From GWE2-51-13 sp041736705 (GTDB taxonomy: Bacteria; Bacillota_I; Bacilli_A; Erysipelotrichales; Erysipelotrichaceae), in contig JBGSTC010000006.1 in the NCBI GenBank assembly GCA_041736705.1, positions 132,286 through 196,285 on the forward strand: a stretch of 64,000 nt of DNA, written 5' to 3'. Shown piece after piece: positions 1 to 9,227 of this stretch (positions are counted from its first letter, which is position 1; the number at the start of each line of letters is the position of its first letter). The notes below the pieces were generated by a model. That model saw only the letters and a list, made by a program, of their open reading frames with translations, did no database searches and was not told the DNA's origin. A program made the position numbers and the translations under genes.

Positions 1-1286
1 ATTCCGTCGATCTTGATCGCCCCGCCCTTGACGTCGTAGAAACGCATCAGTAGGTTGATCAGGGTCGTCTTGCCGGCGCCGGTCGGACCGACGATGGCGA
101 TCTTCTGACCCGGTTTGACATCGATGTCGAGGTTCTGGATAAAGATGTTGTCGTCGCTGTAGCCGAAGTCCACGTTTTCAAAGGAGACATGGCCTTGGAC
201 GCGCTCGAGTTTGACCGGGGCGTCGCTTTCATTCATTTCTTCTTCCTCGTCGAGGAATTCGAAGACGCGTTCGGCTGCGGCCACCGTCGATTGAAGCACG
301 TTGGCGATCTGCGCCGTCTGGTTGATCGGCTGGGAGAAGTTGCGGGTATACTGGATGAACGATTGGATGTCCCCGATGTTGATCTTGCCGTCGACGACCA
401 GATAGCCGCCCAATACGCAGACCGCGACATAGGAGAGGTTGCCGACGAAGGAAATGATCGGCATCATCATGCCCGAGATGAACTCGGCTTTCCATGTGAT
501 CTCCGTCAGTTCATCGCTGCTCTTATTGAAAGCCGTGATCGCCTGTTCTTCGCCGTTGAACACCTTGACGATGTTGTGGGCGCCGAAATTCTCCTCGATC
601 ATCCCGTTCAATGCGCCGAGTTTCGCGGAACGCTGACGGAAGAACTTCTGACCGAGTTTGACGATGTTCATGATGAGGAAGAGGGAAATCGGAAGGGAGA
701 CGATGGAGATCATCGTCATCTGGACGTTGATCGACAACATCATGACCAAGATCCCGATGACCGAAGCCACGGAGGTCACGACCTGGGTGACGGATTGGTT
801 GAGCGAGTTGGCGATGGTGTCGACATCGTTGGTGATGCGGCTCAGGATATCGCCAAACGGCTCAGTGTCATAGTATTTCAGCGGAAGCGTATTGATTTTG
901 TCCGTGATTCTCAAACGTAGGTTGAACGTGATCTTCTGCGAAACCCCGGACATGACGAAGGATTGGATGTAGGTGAAGGCCGAACTCAGGAAATAAAGCC
1001 CGAGCATCAACAGCAACATCCTCCGTACGTAGTCCAGGTCGATGGCCGCCCCCGGGATTTTCATCATGATCGCGATGAACCCCTCGACGATCTTGTTGGT
1101 GATTTCCCCCAGGATTTTCGGGGAGACGATCGAGAAGATCGTACCCAGGATGGCCATCACGATGATGATAATCAATTGAGCCCAATACTCTTTGGAGAAG
1201 AACACCAGTCTTTTCAGTGTACCTTTGAAGTCTTTGGCCTTCGCACCGCCGTGCATCGCAGCCATCGGGCCGCCTCTCATGCTCAT
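1..1286 (-). CDS. ABC exporter half-transporter, permease-ATPase (partial, C-terminus outside window)
   Basis: This is the second subunit of a heterodimeric type IV ABC exporter; its 3' end lies beyond the left edge, so about 428 codons are visible. The N-terminus opens with MSMRGGPMAA, followed by a six-helix transmembrane domain and the start of the nucleotide-binding domain with Walker A GPTGAGKTT; the signature and Walker B are cut off. The start codon overlaps the stop of the upstream half-transporter as ATGA (1283-1286), with AAGGAGG just before it, so the two are translationally coupled. By family knowledge this partner should carry the catalytically competent site, since the upstream subunit is degenerate. 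Substrate is unknown; a MarR regulator heads the operon, which suggests drug or toxic-compound efflux. Confidence 0.9.
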   Translation of the reverse strand, partial: MSMRGGPMAAMHGGAKAKDFKGTLKRLVFFSKEYWAQLIIIIVMAILGTIFSIVSPKILGEITNKIVEGFIAIMMKIPGAAIDLDYVRRMLLLMLGLYFLSSAFTYIQSFVMSGVSQKITFNLRLRITDKINTLPLKYYDTEPFGDILSRITNDVDTIANSLNQSVTQVVTSVASVIGILVMMLSINVQMTMISIVSLPISLFLIMNIVKLGQKFFRQRSAKLGALNGMIEENFGAHNIVKVFNGEEQAITAFNKSSDELTEITWKAEFISGMMMPIISFVGNLSYVAVCVLGGYLVVDGKINIGDIQSFIQYTRNFSQPINQTAQIANVLQSTVAAAERVFEFLDEEEEMNESDAPVKLERVQGHVSFENVDFGYSDDNIFIQNLDIDVKPGQKIAIVGPTGAGKTTLINLLMRFYDVKGGAIKIDG

Positions 1287-3010
1287 GCCAATTCCTCCTT
1301 CGTCAACTGCGACGCCGCGATTTCATAATAGACGGGGCAGTTTTTCAATAAATCCCGATGCGTGCCGATGCCTGCGATCGATCCGTTTTCAAGGACGACG
1401 ATCTGGTCAGCCGACATGATCGTACTGACGCGCTGACCGACGATCAAGACCGTCGCGTCACTGAGTTTTTCATGGATCGCCTTACGTAGGGCGGAATCCG
1501 TCTTAAAGTCCAACGCCGAGAAACTATCGTCGAAGATATAGATTTCGGGTTTCTTCACCAACGCCCGTGCGATCGACAAGCGTTGCTTCTGTCCGCCGGA
1601 AACATTGGTCGCGCCTTGCGCGATCAGATAATCATAACCGCCTTCTTTTTCCAAGATGAAGTCTTTCGCCTGGGCGATCGACGCCGCTTCCTCGAGTTCT
1701 TCCGGACTCGCCTCGGGTCTACCGTAGGTAAGATTCGATGCGATCGTGCCTGAGAAGAGGACGCCTTTTTGGGGGATATAGCCGATCTTGTCATGCAGGT
1801 CGCTTTGTTTCATGTCACGAAGATCGATGCCGTCGATCTTGATCGACCCGTCGCAGACATCGTAGAAACGCGGGATGAGGTTGACCAGAGTCGATTTCCC
1901 GCTGCCCGTCGAACCGATGAACGCGGTGGTCTTGCCCGGCCGTGCGGTAAAGTTTATATTGTGTAAAACATCTTCGTCGGCTTCCGGATAGCGGAAACAG
2001 ACGTTTTCGAATTTGACTTCGCCGCTGCCGCGTACGGCTTGGACCGGCTCTTCGGGATCGATGATCTGCGGTTTCGTATTCAAGACTTCGGCGATCCGCT
2101 TGCCGGAAACCGCGGCGCGGGGATACATGATGAAGACCATCGACATCATGACAAAGGAGAACAACATCTGGGTGGCGTATTGTAGGAACGCCATCATATC
2201 GCCGATCAACAGGGAACCCGTGTTGATCTTCTCGGCGCCGACCCAGACGATCAAGATCGTGGTGAAACTCATGATCAGCATGATCCCCGGCATCATGAAG
2301 GACATGATGCGCTGCAGGATCGTATTGTTGTCGCGGACTTCGACGTTGACGCCGTTGAACTTGTCGGCTTGCGTGTCCTGTGCGTTGAACGCGCGGATGA
2401 CGCGGATCCCGGTCAGGTTCTCGCGTGCGGTGAGGTTCAGTTTGTCGGTCAGTTTCTGCACCCGTTCAAAACGCGGGGTGACGAAGGTGAAGATCGAAGC
2501 GATCATGAAGACCAGCAGGGGGATGACCACCGCGAAGATCCACGACATGCTTGAATTCAGGGCATTGGCTTTCTGGAAGCCGATGATCGCGTACAACGGG
2601 GCGGAAACGACCATCCTTAGCATCATCGTGATCATCATCTGGACTTGTTGGACATCGTTGGTGTTGCGGGTGATCAAGGAAGCCGTCGAATACTTGTCGA
2701 ACTCGATCAGCGAGAAATTCTCGATCTTCAGGTAGAGGTCTTTGCGGATCTTGTTGGACAAGCCGGAACCGACCCGCGCGGACAGGAAACTGGTGATGAC
2801 GGAAATCGTCGCGACCGTCAAGGCGATCGCCAACATCTGGAACCCCTTGGTATAAATGAAGTCGATGTCCTGCTTGACGATCCCCGTATTGATGATATCG
2901 CTCATGTAGTCGGGAAGTTCGAGTTCAAGCATCGTTTGGGTGAAGACAAGCACGACGATGGCGATGACCTGCATCCAATAGAAACGCAGGTAGCTAAATA
3001 CTTTTTTCAT
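1283..3010 (-). CDS. ABC exporter half-transporter with degenerate ATP site
   Basis: A 575-residue permease-ATPase fusion of the BmrC/YheI/TM287 type. An N-terminal six-helix membrane domain (about residues 10-310) is followed by an ATPase domain with Walker A GSTGSGKST, signature VSGGQKQR and Walker B IYIFDDSFSALD. The residue after the Walker B aspartate is Asp rather than the catalytic Glu, and the switch histidine is Gln (VGQRVSTI), both hallmarks of the non-catalytic half of heterodimeric exporters. It overlaps the upstream marR-type gene by 17 bases and the downstream partner by 4 bases, so the three form one operon. The function, export of an amphipathic compound or drug, is inferred from the family. 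Confidence 0.92.
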   Translation of the reverse strand: MKKVFSYLRFYWMQVIAIVVLVFTQTMLELELPDYMSDIINTGIVKQDIDFIYTKGFQMLAIALTVATISVITSFLSARVGSGLSNKIRKDLYLKIENFSLIEFDKYSTASLITRNTNDVQQVQMMITMMLRMVVSAPLYAIIGFQKANALNSSMSWIFAVVIPLLVFMIASIFTFVTPRFERVQKLTDKLNLTARENLTGIRVIRAFNAQDTQADKFNGVNVEVRDNNTILQRIMSFMMPGIMLIMSFTTILIVWVGAEKINTGSLLIGDMMAFLQYATQMLFSFVMMSMVFIMYPRAAVSGKRIAEVLNTKPQIIDPEEPVQAVRGSGEVKFENVCFRYPEADEDVLHNINFTARPGKTTAFIGSTGSGKSTLVNLIPRFYDVCDGSIKIDGIDLRDMKQSDLHDKIGYIPQKGVLFSGTIASNLTYGRPEASPEELEEAASIAQAKDFILEKEGGYDYLIAQGATNVSGGQKQRLSIARALVKKPEIYIFDDSFSALDFKTDSALRKAIHEKLSDATVLIVGQRVSTIMSADQIVVLENGSIAGIGTHRDLLKNCPVYYEIAASQLTKEELA

Positions 3011-3461
3011 CGGGATTCTCCTTGTTGTAGTCGGATAAGACGGCGTTCGCCTTGGATAAGAGGGTAAACAGACTCAAGACTTCTTCTTTGCTGAACGCAT
3101 CCATCAAAAGTTGGATCCGGTCGGTATAACAGCCGAAGCCGTTCTTGATTTCGCGGACAGGACCTTCCTGAAGGACGATCTTCGTCCGACGTCGGTCGCT
3201 GAAGTCGAATTCGCGCCGAATCAACCCCTTGCTTTCCAGTTCGTTGAGGATCGGCGTCAAGGCGGGACGCGAGAGATTCAATTCCTTACTGAGTTCAGAA
3301 GGGACCAAACTGGTCTCTCCCGACATGTGGCGATGACCCAACACCATCAGCACCATCATTTCGCTAGGACGCAGTTTCGCATCCTTGGGTTTGGGTCGGT
3401 TAAGACGTGAGAAACGATGGATCTGGTCCATCAATTGGTCAAGCGTGATTTCTTGGGACAT
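2994..3461 (-). CDS. MarR-family transcriptional regulator of the ABC exporter operon
   Basis: A 155-residue winged-helix protein. Residues about 45-105 carry the HTH and wing: ELSKELNLSRPALTPILNELESKG for the recognition region, then the wing segment RREFDFSDRRRTKIVL, the usual MarR DxR wing. It is the first gene of the operon with the two ABC half-transporters. A perfect inverted repeat lies between its promoter and its start codon, so autorepression relieved by a ligand is the likely mode. The start ATG at 3461 has GGAGGTG six bases upstream. The inducing ligand cannot be read from the sequence. Confidence 0.9.
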   Translation of the reverse strand: MSQEITLDQLMDQIHRFSRLNRPKPKDAKLRPSEMMVLMVLGHRHMSGETSLVPSELSKELNLSRPALTPILNELESKGLIRREFDFSDRRRTKIVLQEGPVREIKNGFGCYTDRIQLLMDAFSKEEVLSLFTLLSKANAVLSDYNKENPDEKSI

Positions 3462-3473
3462 GACACCTCCATG

Positions 3474-3497
3474 AATAGTTAACTAAAATTAACTATT
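3474..3497 (-). promoter_or_regulatory. Probable MarR operator (perfect inverted repeat)
   Basis: AATAGTTAA and TTAACTATT form a perfect 9-base inverted repeat with a 6-base spacer. It lies about 12 bases downstream of the -10 box, at the start of the transcript and just before the Shine-Dalgarno sequence, where a bound MarR dimer would block transcription. Confidence 0.75.
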
Positions 3498-3508
3498 AAT
3501 ATTACTGT

Positions 3509-3536
3509 ATTATACGCTTCCATCCGTGCCTGTCAA
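3509..3536 (-). promoter_or_regulatory. SigA-type promoter of the marR-ABC exporter operon
   Basis: On the minus strand a full-consensus TTGACA (3531-3536) and TATAAT (3509-3514) are separated by 16 bases. There is no TG extension of the -10 box. Confidence 0.85.
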
Positions 3537-3545
3537 CCCCGATGA

Positions 3546-3570
3546 TAAAAAAGGCTGACTTTCGTCAGCC
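3546..3570 (-). terminator. Intrinsic terminator of the DUF1648-ABC operon
   Basis: Read on the minus strand, GGCTGAC and GTCAGCC pair around a GAAA loop and are followed by six T. The TGA stop codon of the permease gene lies inside the hairpin. Confidence 0.85.
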
Positions 3571-5214
3571 GAGCATACGGGGCATCGCTTTTTCAGCGAC
3601 TCGTTTGGTGAGATAGACAAGTAGGAAGTCCAAGCCGATGAGGATCAGGAAGACCAAGAGGGAGACCCAGCCTGCGGTGGGAAGCTTGCCGATCAGAAAG
3701 AAGATGCCGAAGGAGAGACCGGCCGCGGGGACCATCGTGAACACCGCGTTGAGGTTCTGTTTGACGGCCGAGGCTTCTTGTTCCCACACCAGTTTCGGGT
3801 GCAGGATGTCGACGATCATCCCAAGATAATTCATGAAAACGGACGTCAGGACGGAGGCTGCGAACGCGATGAGGGTTAGATTCAAGGGAAGCTTGATGAA
3901 CCATGCGACCGGCAGGATGAAACAGATGATCCCCAACAGACTGATCGTCATGCCGCTGAGGACCTTGGCGCTCATCTGGGCGAAATAGGACATCGGAATG
4001 TACTTCATGAAGTAGGCGTTTTGACCTTCCCTGGAAATCGCGGTCGGCGTGATCAGGTTCAGACTCGTGATCACCCAACCGAAAGCGGCGCCTCCGGCCA
4101 GGATATAGAGCGACAATTGAGGCGAACCCCAGGGGATACTGTCGATGACCTGTTGGAGTTCGCTTGTATCGCCCAGTTGCATCGAGAAGGATGCGATCAT
4201 GATGCCCGGGATCAATACCGCGGAAAGGACGCAGTTCATAAGGTAGATCGGCGTACGGAACAAGAGTTTCAGCTCTTTTAAGGTATAGGTGAGGATGACG
4301 TTGCCGGAAACGGTCGACTTCGAATAGGCTTTGCCTTTCAGGCGTTTACGGTTGGCCGAGGTTTCGTTGACCCCGATCGCGCCCCTGAAGTAGACGATCT
4401 GCGCCAGGGCGACAAACGCCAAGGATGCCAGAACGACGATCCCGACATAAATCAGGGTATCTAAAATCGAAATCTTCACCAAGGCTTCGACCGCGAAGCG
4501 GATGTTGGGGATGAAGAGATTGAAAACCGAGGTGAGCGAATTGTTGCCGCGCATCAACAGGTCGATCAAGACATCCTGCGAGACGGTCGCGGCGGAACCG
4601 GCGAGGAAATTGATGCCCAAAGCCAGACCCAAGGCGAAGAAAGTGCTCAGGTAGTTGAAGAAGTCGCGGTTTTTCGCGAAAGGCACCAGCCACATGATCA
4701 ACATGATCAGGATGCTCGCGAAGATCAAGGGGACCACCGGCAACAAGACCAAGACGACCAACAAGATCGGATAGAAGGCGACCGGGGGTTGGATTTTCAC
4801 GATGTAGGCGGCCAAGACGGGCAAGGCGAAGAAGAACAGGGTGAAATATTCATAGATGACGGTGACGACGAATTTCGACGCCACGATCACCCAGGGTTGC
4901 AGGGGAAGGGCGAGAAGCGTTTCCACGTCCTTGGAGAAATAATAGACGGAGGGGACAAGGAAGATCGCGAAGAAGAAGACGGTCACCGAGACGCCCATCA
5001 TGAGCAGGGCGACGACGATGCCGGTCTGTTGGATGGGGGTGAGGATGCCGATCAAATCCTGGGTGAGGAAATACATGCTGGCGATGGAAGGAAGCAGCGC
5101 GATGAGGATGAAGACGGGAAGGAATCGGTTCAGTGCGCTTTTCTTCTGTTTTCCATAGGTCATGCTGAAGGTGTTTTTTAGATTGACCTTCACCAAGGCG
5201 AGGAAGTTATGCAT
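3565..5214 (-). CDS. ABC-2 type exporter permease, large multi-spanning protein
   Basis: A 549-residue, strongly hydrophobic protein with roughly a dozen predicted membrane segments and short loops. It follows the ATP-binding gene with an 8-base overlap, so it is the membrane partner of that ATPase. The start MHNFLALVKVNLKNTF resembles the amphipathic N-terminus common in bacterial ABC-2 permeases of the putative exporter class. The substrate is unknown. No regulator of the GntR/YtrA type is adjacent. The gene ends inside the operon terminator. Confidence 0.82.
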   Translation of the reverse strand: MHNFLALVKVNLKNTFSMTYGKQKKSALNRFLPVFILIALLPSIASMYFLTQDLIGILTPIQQTGIVVALLMMGVSVTVFFFAIFLVPSVYYFSKDVETLLALPLQPWVIVASKFVVTVIYEYFTLFFFALPVLAAYIVKIQPPVAFYPILLVVLVLLPVVPLIFASILIMLIMWLVPFAKNRDFFNYLSTFFALGLALGINFLAGSAATVSQDVLIDLLMRGNNSLTSVFNLFIPNIRFAVEALVKISILDTLIYVGIVVLASLAFVALAQIVYFRGAIGVNETSANRKRLKGKAYSKSTVSGNVILTYTLKELKLLFRTPIYLMNCVLSAVLIPGIMIASFSMQLGDTSELQQVIDSIPWGSPQLSLYILAGGAAFGWVITSLNLITPTAISREGQNAYFMKYIPMSYFAQMSAKVLSGMTISLLGIICFILPVAWFIKLPLNLTLIAFAASVLTSVFMNYLGMIVDILHPKLVWEQEASAVKQNLNAVFTMVPAAGLSFGIFFLIGKLPTAGWVSLLVFLILIGLDFLLVYLTKRVAEKAMPRMLG

Positions 5215-5929
5215 TGCGTGTAACCTCGAGGAAGATCTCTTCCAGGCTCATGTCCGCGTAGTCTTTCTTCAGGTTCTCAAGGGTACCGAAATAGAAGATC
5301 TTCCCTTTATTGATGATGGCAACCTTGCTGCACAGTTTTTCCGCGACTTCCAACACATGGGTCGAAAAGAAGACGGTCTTGCCTTCGTTGGCATGGGCGC
5401 GCATCATTTCCTTTAGCGCGAACGCGGATTGGGGATCCAATCCCGTTAAGGGTTCATCCAAAATCCAGATGTTGGGGCTATGCACCAGCACGCCCATGAC
5501 GACGATCTTCTGACGCATCCCGTGCGAATAGGACAGGATCTTGTCGTTCAGCGCAGCCGACATTTCGAAGGTTTCGGCCAATCGTTGGATCCGTTCACGG
5601 CGATCCGTTTCGCTGACATCGTAAATGTCGGCCATGAAGTTGAGGTATTCGATGCCTTTGAGGCGCAGGAAAACATCCGGGTTATCGGTGACCAAACCGA
5701 ACTGACGTTTCGCTTCGATGGGCTGTTGGACGATGTCGATCCCGTTGAGAAGCACTCTTCCCGTATCGGGGGATAGGATGCCGGTCATCATTTTGATGGT
5801 GGTGGTTTTCCCGGCGCCGTTGGGACCGATGAACCCGATGATTTCCCCGTCCTGCACGGTCAGGGAAATGTTGTCGACCGCTTTGACTTTGCCGGAATAG
5901 ACTTTGGATACGTTTTCGATTTGAATCAT
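5207..5929 (-). CDS. ABC transporter ATP-binding protein
   Basis: A 240-residue CcmA/YtrB-type ATPase. Visible motifs are Walker A GPNGAGKTT (about residue 35), a signature-like LSYSHGMRQK in place of LSGGQ, Walker B IWILDEPLTGLD and the switch histidine in FFSTHVLEVAE. The relaxed signature YSHGM is usual for this exporter class. AGGAGGAAACC precedes the ATG. It lies 9 bases after the DUF1648 gene and overlaps the downstream permease, which it energises. Confidence 0.92.
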   Translation of the reverse strand: MIQIENVSKVYSGKVKAVDNISLTVQDGEIIGFIGPNGAGKTTTIKMMTGILSPDTGRVLLNGIDIVQQPIEAKRQFGLVTDNPDVFLRLKGIEYLNFMADIYDVSETDRRERIQRLAETFEMSAALNDKILSYSHGMRQKIVVMGVLVHSPNIWILDEPLTGLDPQSAFALKEMMRAHANEGKTVFFSTHVLEVAEKLCSKVAIINKGKIFYFGTLENLKKDYADMSLEEIFLEVTRNA

Positions 5930-5938
5930 GGTTTCCTC

Positions 5939-6247
5939 CTAGAAACGGACAAGCGTTATCAGTAAGATGACGGTAAAGACACCGAAGATGATGATCGACG
6001 TCATAAAGTCGCGCCAAGGGATCTTCTCCTCGTTGCGGTGCATGCGCGCCGAGAAGACGTTGTAGCCAAGGTTGGCTAAGACCATCCCGATGACGACCGG
6101 GAGTTTCGGCAAGGTGTAGTTCACGTTACCGTCCAAGCCCCATTGCATCGGCAGTTGCGCGGGGAGGTTGGGGTAGAGGAAGACGACCAGGGCGACGAAG
6201 CCGACCATCATCGCATACATGATTTTTAGCTGAGTGGGTTTTTTCAT
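5939..6247 (-). CDS. Small DUF1648-type membrane protein
   Basis: A 102-residue protein with three predicted membrane helices. Between helix 1 and helix 2 it has LPAQLPMQWGLDGNVNYTL, the signature of DUF1648 (the N-terminal part of SdpI-like immunity and sensor proteins), in which a P..W...G..D/N pattern is conserved. It is the first gene of the operon with the ABC ATPase and permease. SdpI members protect against or sense a peptide toxin; whether this short version does so is unknown. An immunity or signalling role beside an exporter is inference. Confidence 0.75.
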   Translation of the reverse strand: MKKPTQLKIMYAMMVGFVALVVFLYPNLPAQLPMQWGLDGNVNYTLPKLPVVIGMVLANLGYNVFSARMHRNEEKIPWRDFMTSIIIFGVFTVILLITLVRF

Positions 6248-6266
6248 AATTTCACCTCATGAAATC

Positions 6267-6295
6267 ATTATAGACTTCCATTTCGACGTTTTCAA
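6267..6295 (-). promoter_or_regulatory. Promoter of the DUF1648-ABC operon
   Basis: TTGAAA (6290-6295) and TATAAT (6267-6272) on the minus strand are 17 bases apart. GAGGTGA lies in front of the ATG at 6247. Confidence 0.8.
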
Positions 6296-6316
6296 AGGAT
6301 TGTTCAAGGATTAACA

Positions 6317-6350
6317 AGAAAAAACGCCTAATTTTCAAGGATTAGGCGTT
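6317..6350 (-). terminator. Intrinsic terminator after recD2
   Basis: The arms AACGCCTAAT and ATTAGGCGTT pair around an 8-base loop and are followed on the minus strand by a run of six T. The stop codon of recD2 (6328-6330) lies in the hairpin. Confidence 0.85.
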
Positions 6351-8505
6351 GGGTCAGGGTCGTATCGCGAGGTTGTTTGTCTTGGGTGGCGACGCCTTTG
6401 GCGAAAGATTCGGGTTCGCCGATCAGGATCAGCGCCTTGGATGCCCGTGTGACGGCCGTGTAGATCAGGCGTCGCGTCAGCATGTTGCTGTATTCGCGGA
6501 CACAGGGAAGCAGGACGATGGGGTATTCGCTGCCTTGTGATTTATGGACGGAGATGCAATAGGCCAGGGTGATGTTGATGAAGGTTTCGGAGGTGTACTC
6601 CACGATCCTTCCGTCGAAATCGACGATGATCCGGTTTTGCTTGTTCTCATCCAGAGCCGACGGAACGATCTCGATCAGCGTCCCGATATCGCCGTTGTAG
6701 ACATCGTCCGTCGGCTGGTTCTTCAGCTGCAGGATCTTGTCTTGTTCACGGTAGGTCACATAGCCGACCTTCAACTCCCGCTTCGTGTCGTCCGGCGGAT
6801 TGACCATCTTCTGCATCGCATGGTTCAATCCGTCGATTCCCGCCACGCCCGAATACTTCGGGGCGAGGATCTGGACATCGTTGACGTTGTATCCCTTGTT
6901 GAGGGCTTCGTTGACGACGTGGAGGATGACGTTCTTGACGTCATGGACATCGCAGGGGATCCAGCGGATATCCTTCGTGAAGTCCGAAGCGTCCGAATGG
7001 CCTTGACGGATCCGGTGGGCCAGTTCGATGACATCCGAGCCTTCTTTCTGACGATAGATGTGCGAGAGGGCGATGACGGGGAAACGCGAACTGAGGATCA
7101 AGTCGCGCAAGGTGCTGCCCGGGGCGACCGGGGGCAACTGGTCGCGGTCGCCGACGATCAGGATTTTCTTGAACTGCGCGCCTGCTTTCAGTAACTGGGC
7201 GAACAACCACGGGTCGACCATGGAGAATTCTTCGATGATGATCATGTCGATGCTTAAGGGGTCGGTTTCGTTCTTACCGAAGGTATTGGACTCAAGGTCC
7301 CATTTCAGAAGGCTGTGGATCGTAAAGGAATCCGCGCCGGTCAACTCGCTCATCCGCTTCGCCGCCCGGCCTGTCGGGGCGCAGCATGCGACGCTGGCTG
7401 AAGGGTAGAGGTATTTAAAGAGGGCGATCATGGCGCCGACGACCGTGGTCTTCCCGGTGCCGGGTCCCCCGGTCAAAATCGTACAAGGTTCATCGAAGAA
7501 CGTCTTGATCGCCGTGACCTGGCTTTCATCGTACAAGATGCCCTTGGCTTCCTGAAGACCGGATAAGCCCGAATCCAAGGCATAGGGATCATAGGGGTCC
7601 AATAGAGCCAAAGGGAAGGTATCGAAGTAGCGCGTGATCGTCAGTTCGCTGTCGAATTGGGTGGGATGGTAGATGCGGTTACCTTCGCGGATCAGCTTTC
7701 CTTCTTCGACGCATCCGTCGATCGTCGCTTCCGGATCGAAGTCGATCCCGTAGAGTTGGCGCACCAACACGTCGACCAAGCGGTCGAAGACGACATAGCT
7801 ATCCCCGCTACGCATGCATTCTTCCATGACGCAGGAAGTGGCGGCGGCTTTGACGCGCCGCGGGTCATCGAGTTCGATCCCCATCGACAAGCCGAGCTTA
7901 TCCGCCGTCTTGAATCCGATCCCATCCACTTCATCGACCAGACGATACGGATTCTCCTGGATCAAGGTCAACACTTTGGGACCGTAGATACGGTCCAGCC
8001 GCATGATGTTTCGGATGCCTAACCCATGGGTCGTGAAGAAGCGGATCGCTTCTTCCTGGTCACCCGGAAGAACCAAGCCCTCTTTGACCGCTTGTTTTTT
8101 CTTCGGCGTGGTACCGATGATCCCGTCAAGCAAGTCCGGGTCGTCCCGCAACAGATACAAGGCTTGTTCGCCCAAGGTTTCCACGACGGTCTGGGCGTAT
8201 TTGCGTCCGATCCCGGGGAAGAGCGGGGAACTCAGATAAGCGACGACGCTTTGCGCATCGGTCGGCAGGACCCGTCGCGCGGATTGCACAACGAACTGCA
8301 TCCCGAAACGGGGATGTTCCTTGTATTCGCCGATCAGCGTATAAAGGACATCCTTCACCAACGCGGGGAAATAACCGGTGATCGTGATGTCCTTTTCGGT
8401 CAATTCATAAAGACGGAATTTCGCCACGGTGAAAGAATTGCTTTCGCTGCGGAAGATGACCGTCCCGATTTTCCCTGTGATTTCATCGCCTTCGTACATA
8501 GCCAC
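6328..8505 (-). CDS. recD2: RecD2 family 5'-3' DNA helicase
   Basis: A 725-residue helicase-exonuclease-like protein acting in replication-fork and repair processing without RecBC. The N-terminal third contains an OB-like and HhH region, then the SF1B core: Walker A ILTGGPGTGKTT (about residue 345), Walker B MIIIEEFSMVD, GDRDQLPPV (motif III) and the C-terminal UvrD-like segment AYCISVHKSQGSEYP. Length fits the family. In B. subtilis recD2 (yrrC) lies downstream of mnmA, and here the order is mnmA, CPBP protease, recD2, with only 2 bases between the protease gene and this start. Confidence 0.93.
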   Translation of the reverse strand: MAMYEGDEITGKIGTVIFRSESNSFTVAKFRLYELTEKDITITGYFPALVKDVLYTLIGEYKEHPRFGMQFVVQSARRVLPTDAQSVVAYLSSPLFPGIGRKYAQTVVETLGEQALYLLRDDPDLLDGIIGTTPKKKQAVKEGLVLPGDQEEAIRFFTTHGLGIRNIMRLDRIYGPKVLTLIQENPYRLVDEVDGIGFKTADKLGLSMGIELDDPRRVKAAATSCVMEECMRSGDSYVVFDRLVDVLVRQLYGIDFDPEATIDGCVEEGKLIREGNRIYHPTQFDSELTITRYFDTFPLALLDPYDPYALDSGLSGLQEAKGILYDESQVTAIKTFFDEPCTILTGGPGTGKTTVVGAMIALFKYLYPSASVACCAPTGRAAKRMSELTGADSFTIHSLLKWDLESNTFGKNETDPLSIDMIIIEEFSMVDPWLFAQLLKAGAQFKKILIVGDRDQLPPVAPGSTLRDLILSSRFPVIALSHIYRQKEGSDVIELAHRIRQGHSDASDFTKDIRWIPCDVHDVKNVILHVVNEALNKGYNVNDVQILAPKYSGVAGIDGLNHAMQKMVNPPDDTKRELKVGYVTYREQDKILQLKNQPTDDVYNGDIGTLIEIVPSALDENKQNRIIVDFDGRIVEYTSETFINITLAYCISVHKSQGSEYPIVLLPCVREYSNMLTRRLIYTAVTRASKALILIGEPESFAKGVATQDKQPRDTTLTQRLILEN

Positions 8506-8507
8506 CC

Positions 8508-9227
8508 CTACGCCAGCATCGCTAAGATCATACTGACGGAATTATAGATAAAGTGAAGCAGGATCGCCCCGTAGAGGTTCCCCGTTTTCTCATACGCGAC
8601 GCAAAGGAAGACCCCTAACGTTCCGTATAGCGGGATGAACCAAAGTTCCGCGTAGTTCCCCATGGTCAAAGCGACGCTGATGTGGATCAGCGCGAACGAA
8701 AGGGAACTGAGGAGGATGGGCAGCCAAAAGTATCCTTTGGACCTGAAATAGCGGTAGAACGCACCCCGGAAAACCAACTCCTCGACGACGGGGGCGAAGA
8801 CGATCGTCAACGCCAAGGTGAACATCGGGGATTCGGTGAACAATTGGTCGATCGCGTTCTCGTTGCCCGGCATCGCTTGACCGCTGACCCACATCGTCAC
8901 CATCGCGACCGCGATGGAGGTCAGATACATGAGCGGGAAGATGACCCAGGGGGTCAACAGCGTTTTAGTGAAGTTGTGGCGTAGACCGACCAAGGATTCC
9001 TTCAATAAAGGCATGGCGATCCAGATCGTGGTCACGAAAGTGATCGTATGAAGTACGATCAAAGCCCAGATCGGGAATTCCAAGGCTTCCGGTTGAAGCC
9101 CCAAGACAATAAACGAAAGCAGGAAAGGATAGACGAATTGGTGGCCGATGAAATAGTTCGCCGCCAATAGGAACGCGCGGCCGAGACCGAAGCGTAGGGA
9201 AGGCAGATCGAGTTCAGGATTACGCAT
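8508..9227 (-). CDS. CPBP (Abi/Rce1-like) intramembrane protease family protein
   Basis: A 239-residue membrane protein with about seven helices. The three CPBP motifs are present: EELVFRGAFYR (EExxxR), SFALIHI (FxxxH) and LLHFIYNS (HxxxN), which build the glutamate-dependent metal-free active site in the membrane. It overlaps the end of mnmA by 8 bases and sits 2 bases before recD2. Members have roles in prenyl-protein processing or bacteriocin self-protection, but the substrate here is unknown and the neighbours do not indicate one. Confidence 0.85.
   Translation of the reverse strand: MRNPELDLPSLRFGLGRAFLLAANYFIGHQFVYPFLLSFIVLGLQPEALEFPIWALIVLHTITFVTTIWIAMPLLKESLVGLRHNFTKTLLTPWVIFPLMYLTSIAVAMVTMWVSGQAMPGNENAIDQLFTESPMFTLALTIVFAPVVEELVFRGAFYRYFRSKGYFWLPILLSSLSFALIHISVALTMGNYAELWFIPLYGTLGVFLCVAYEKTGNLYGAILLHFIYNSVSMILAMLA

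Noticed and set aside
189..920. Long plus-strand reading frame opposite the ABC exporter
   Set aside because: It is antisense to the ATPase and membrane domain of the left ABC gene, has His/Asp-rich low-information sequence and no ribosome binding site.
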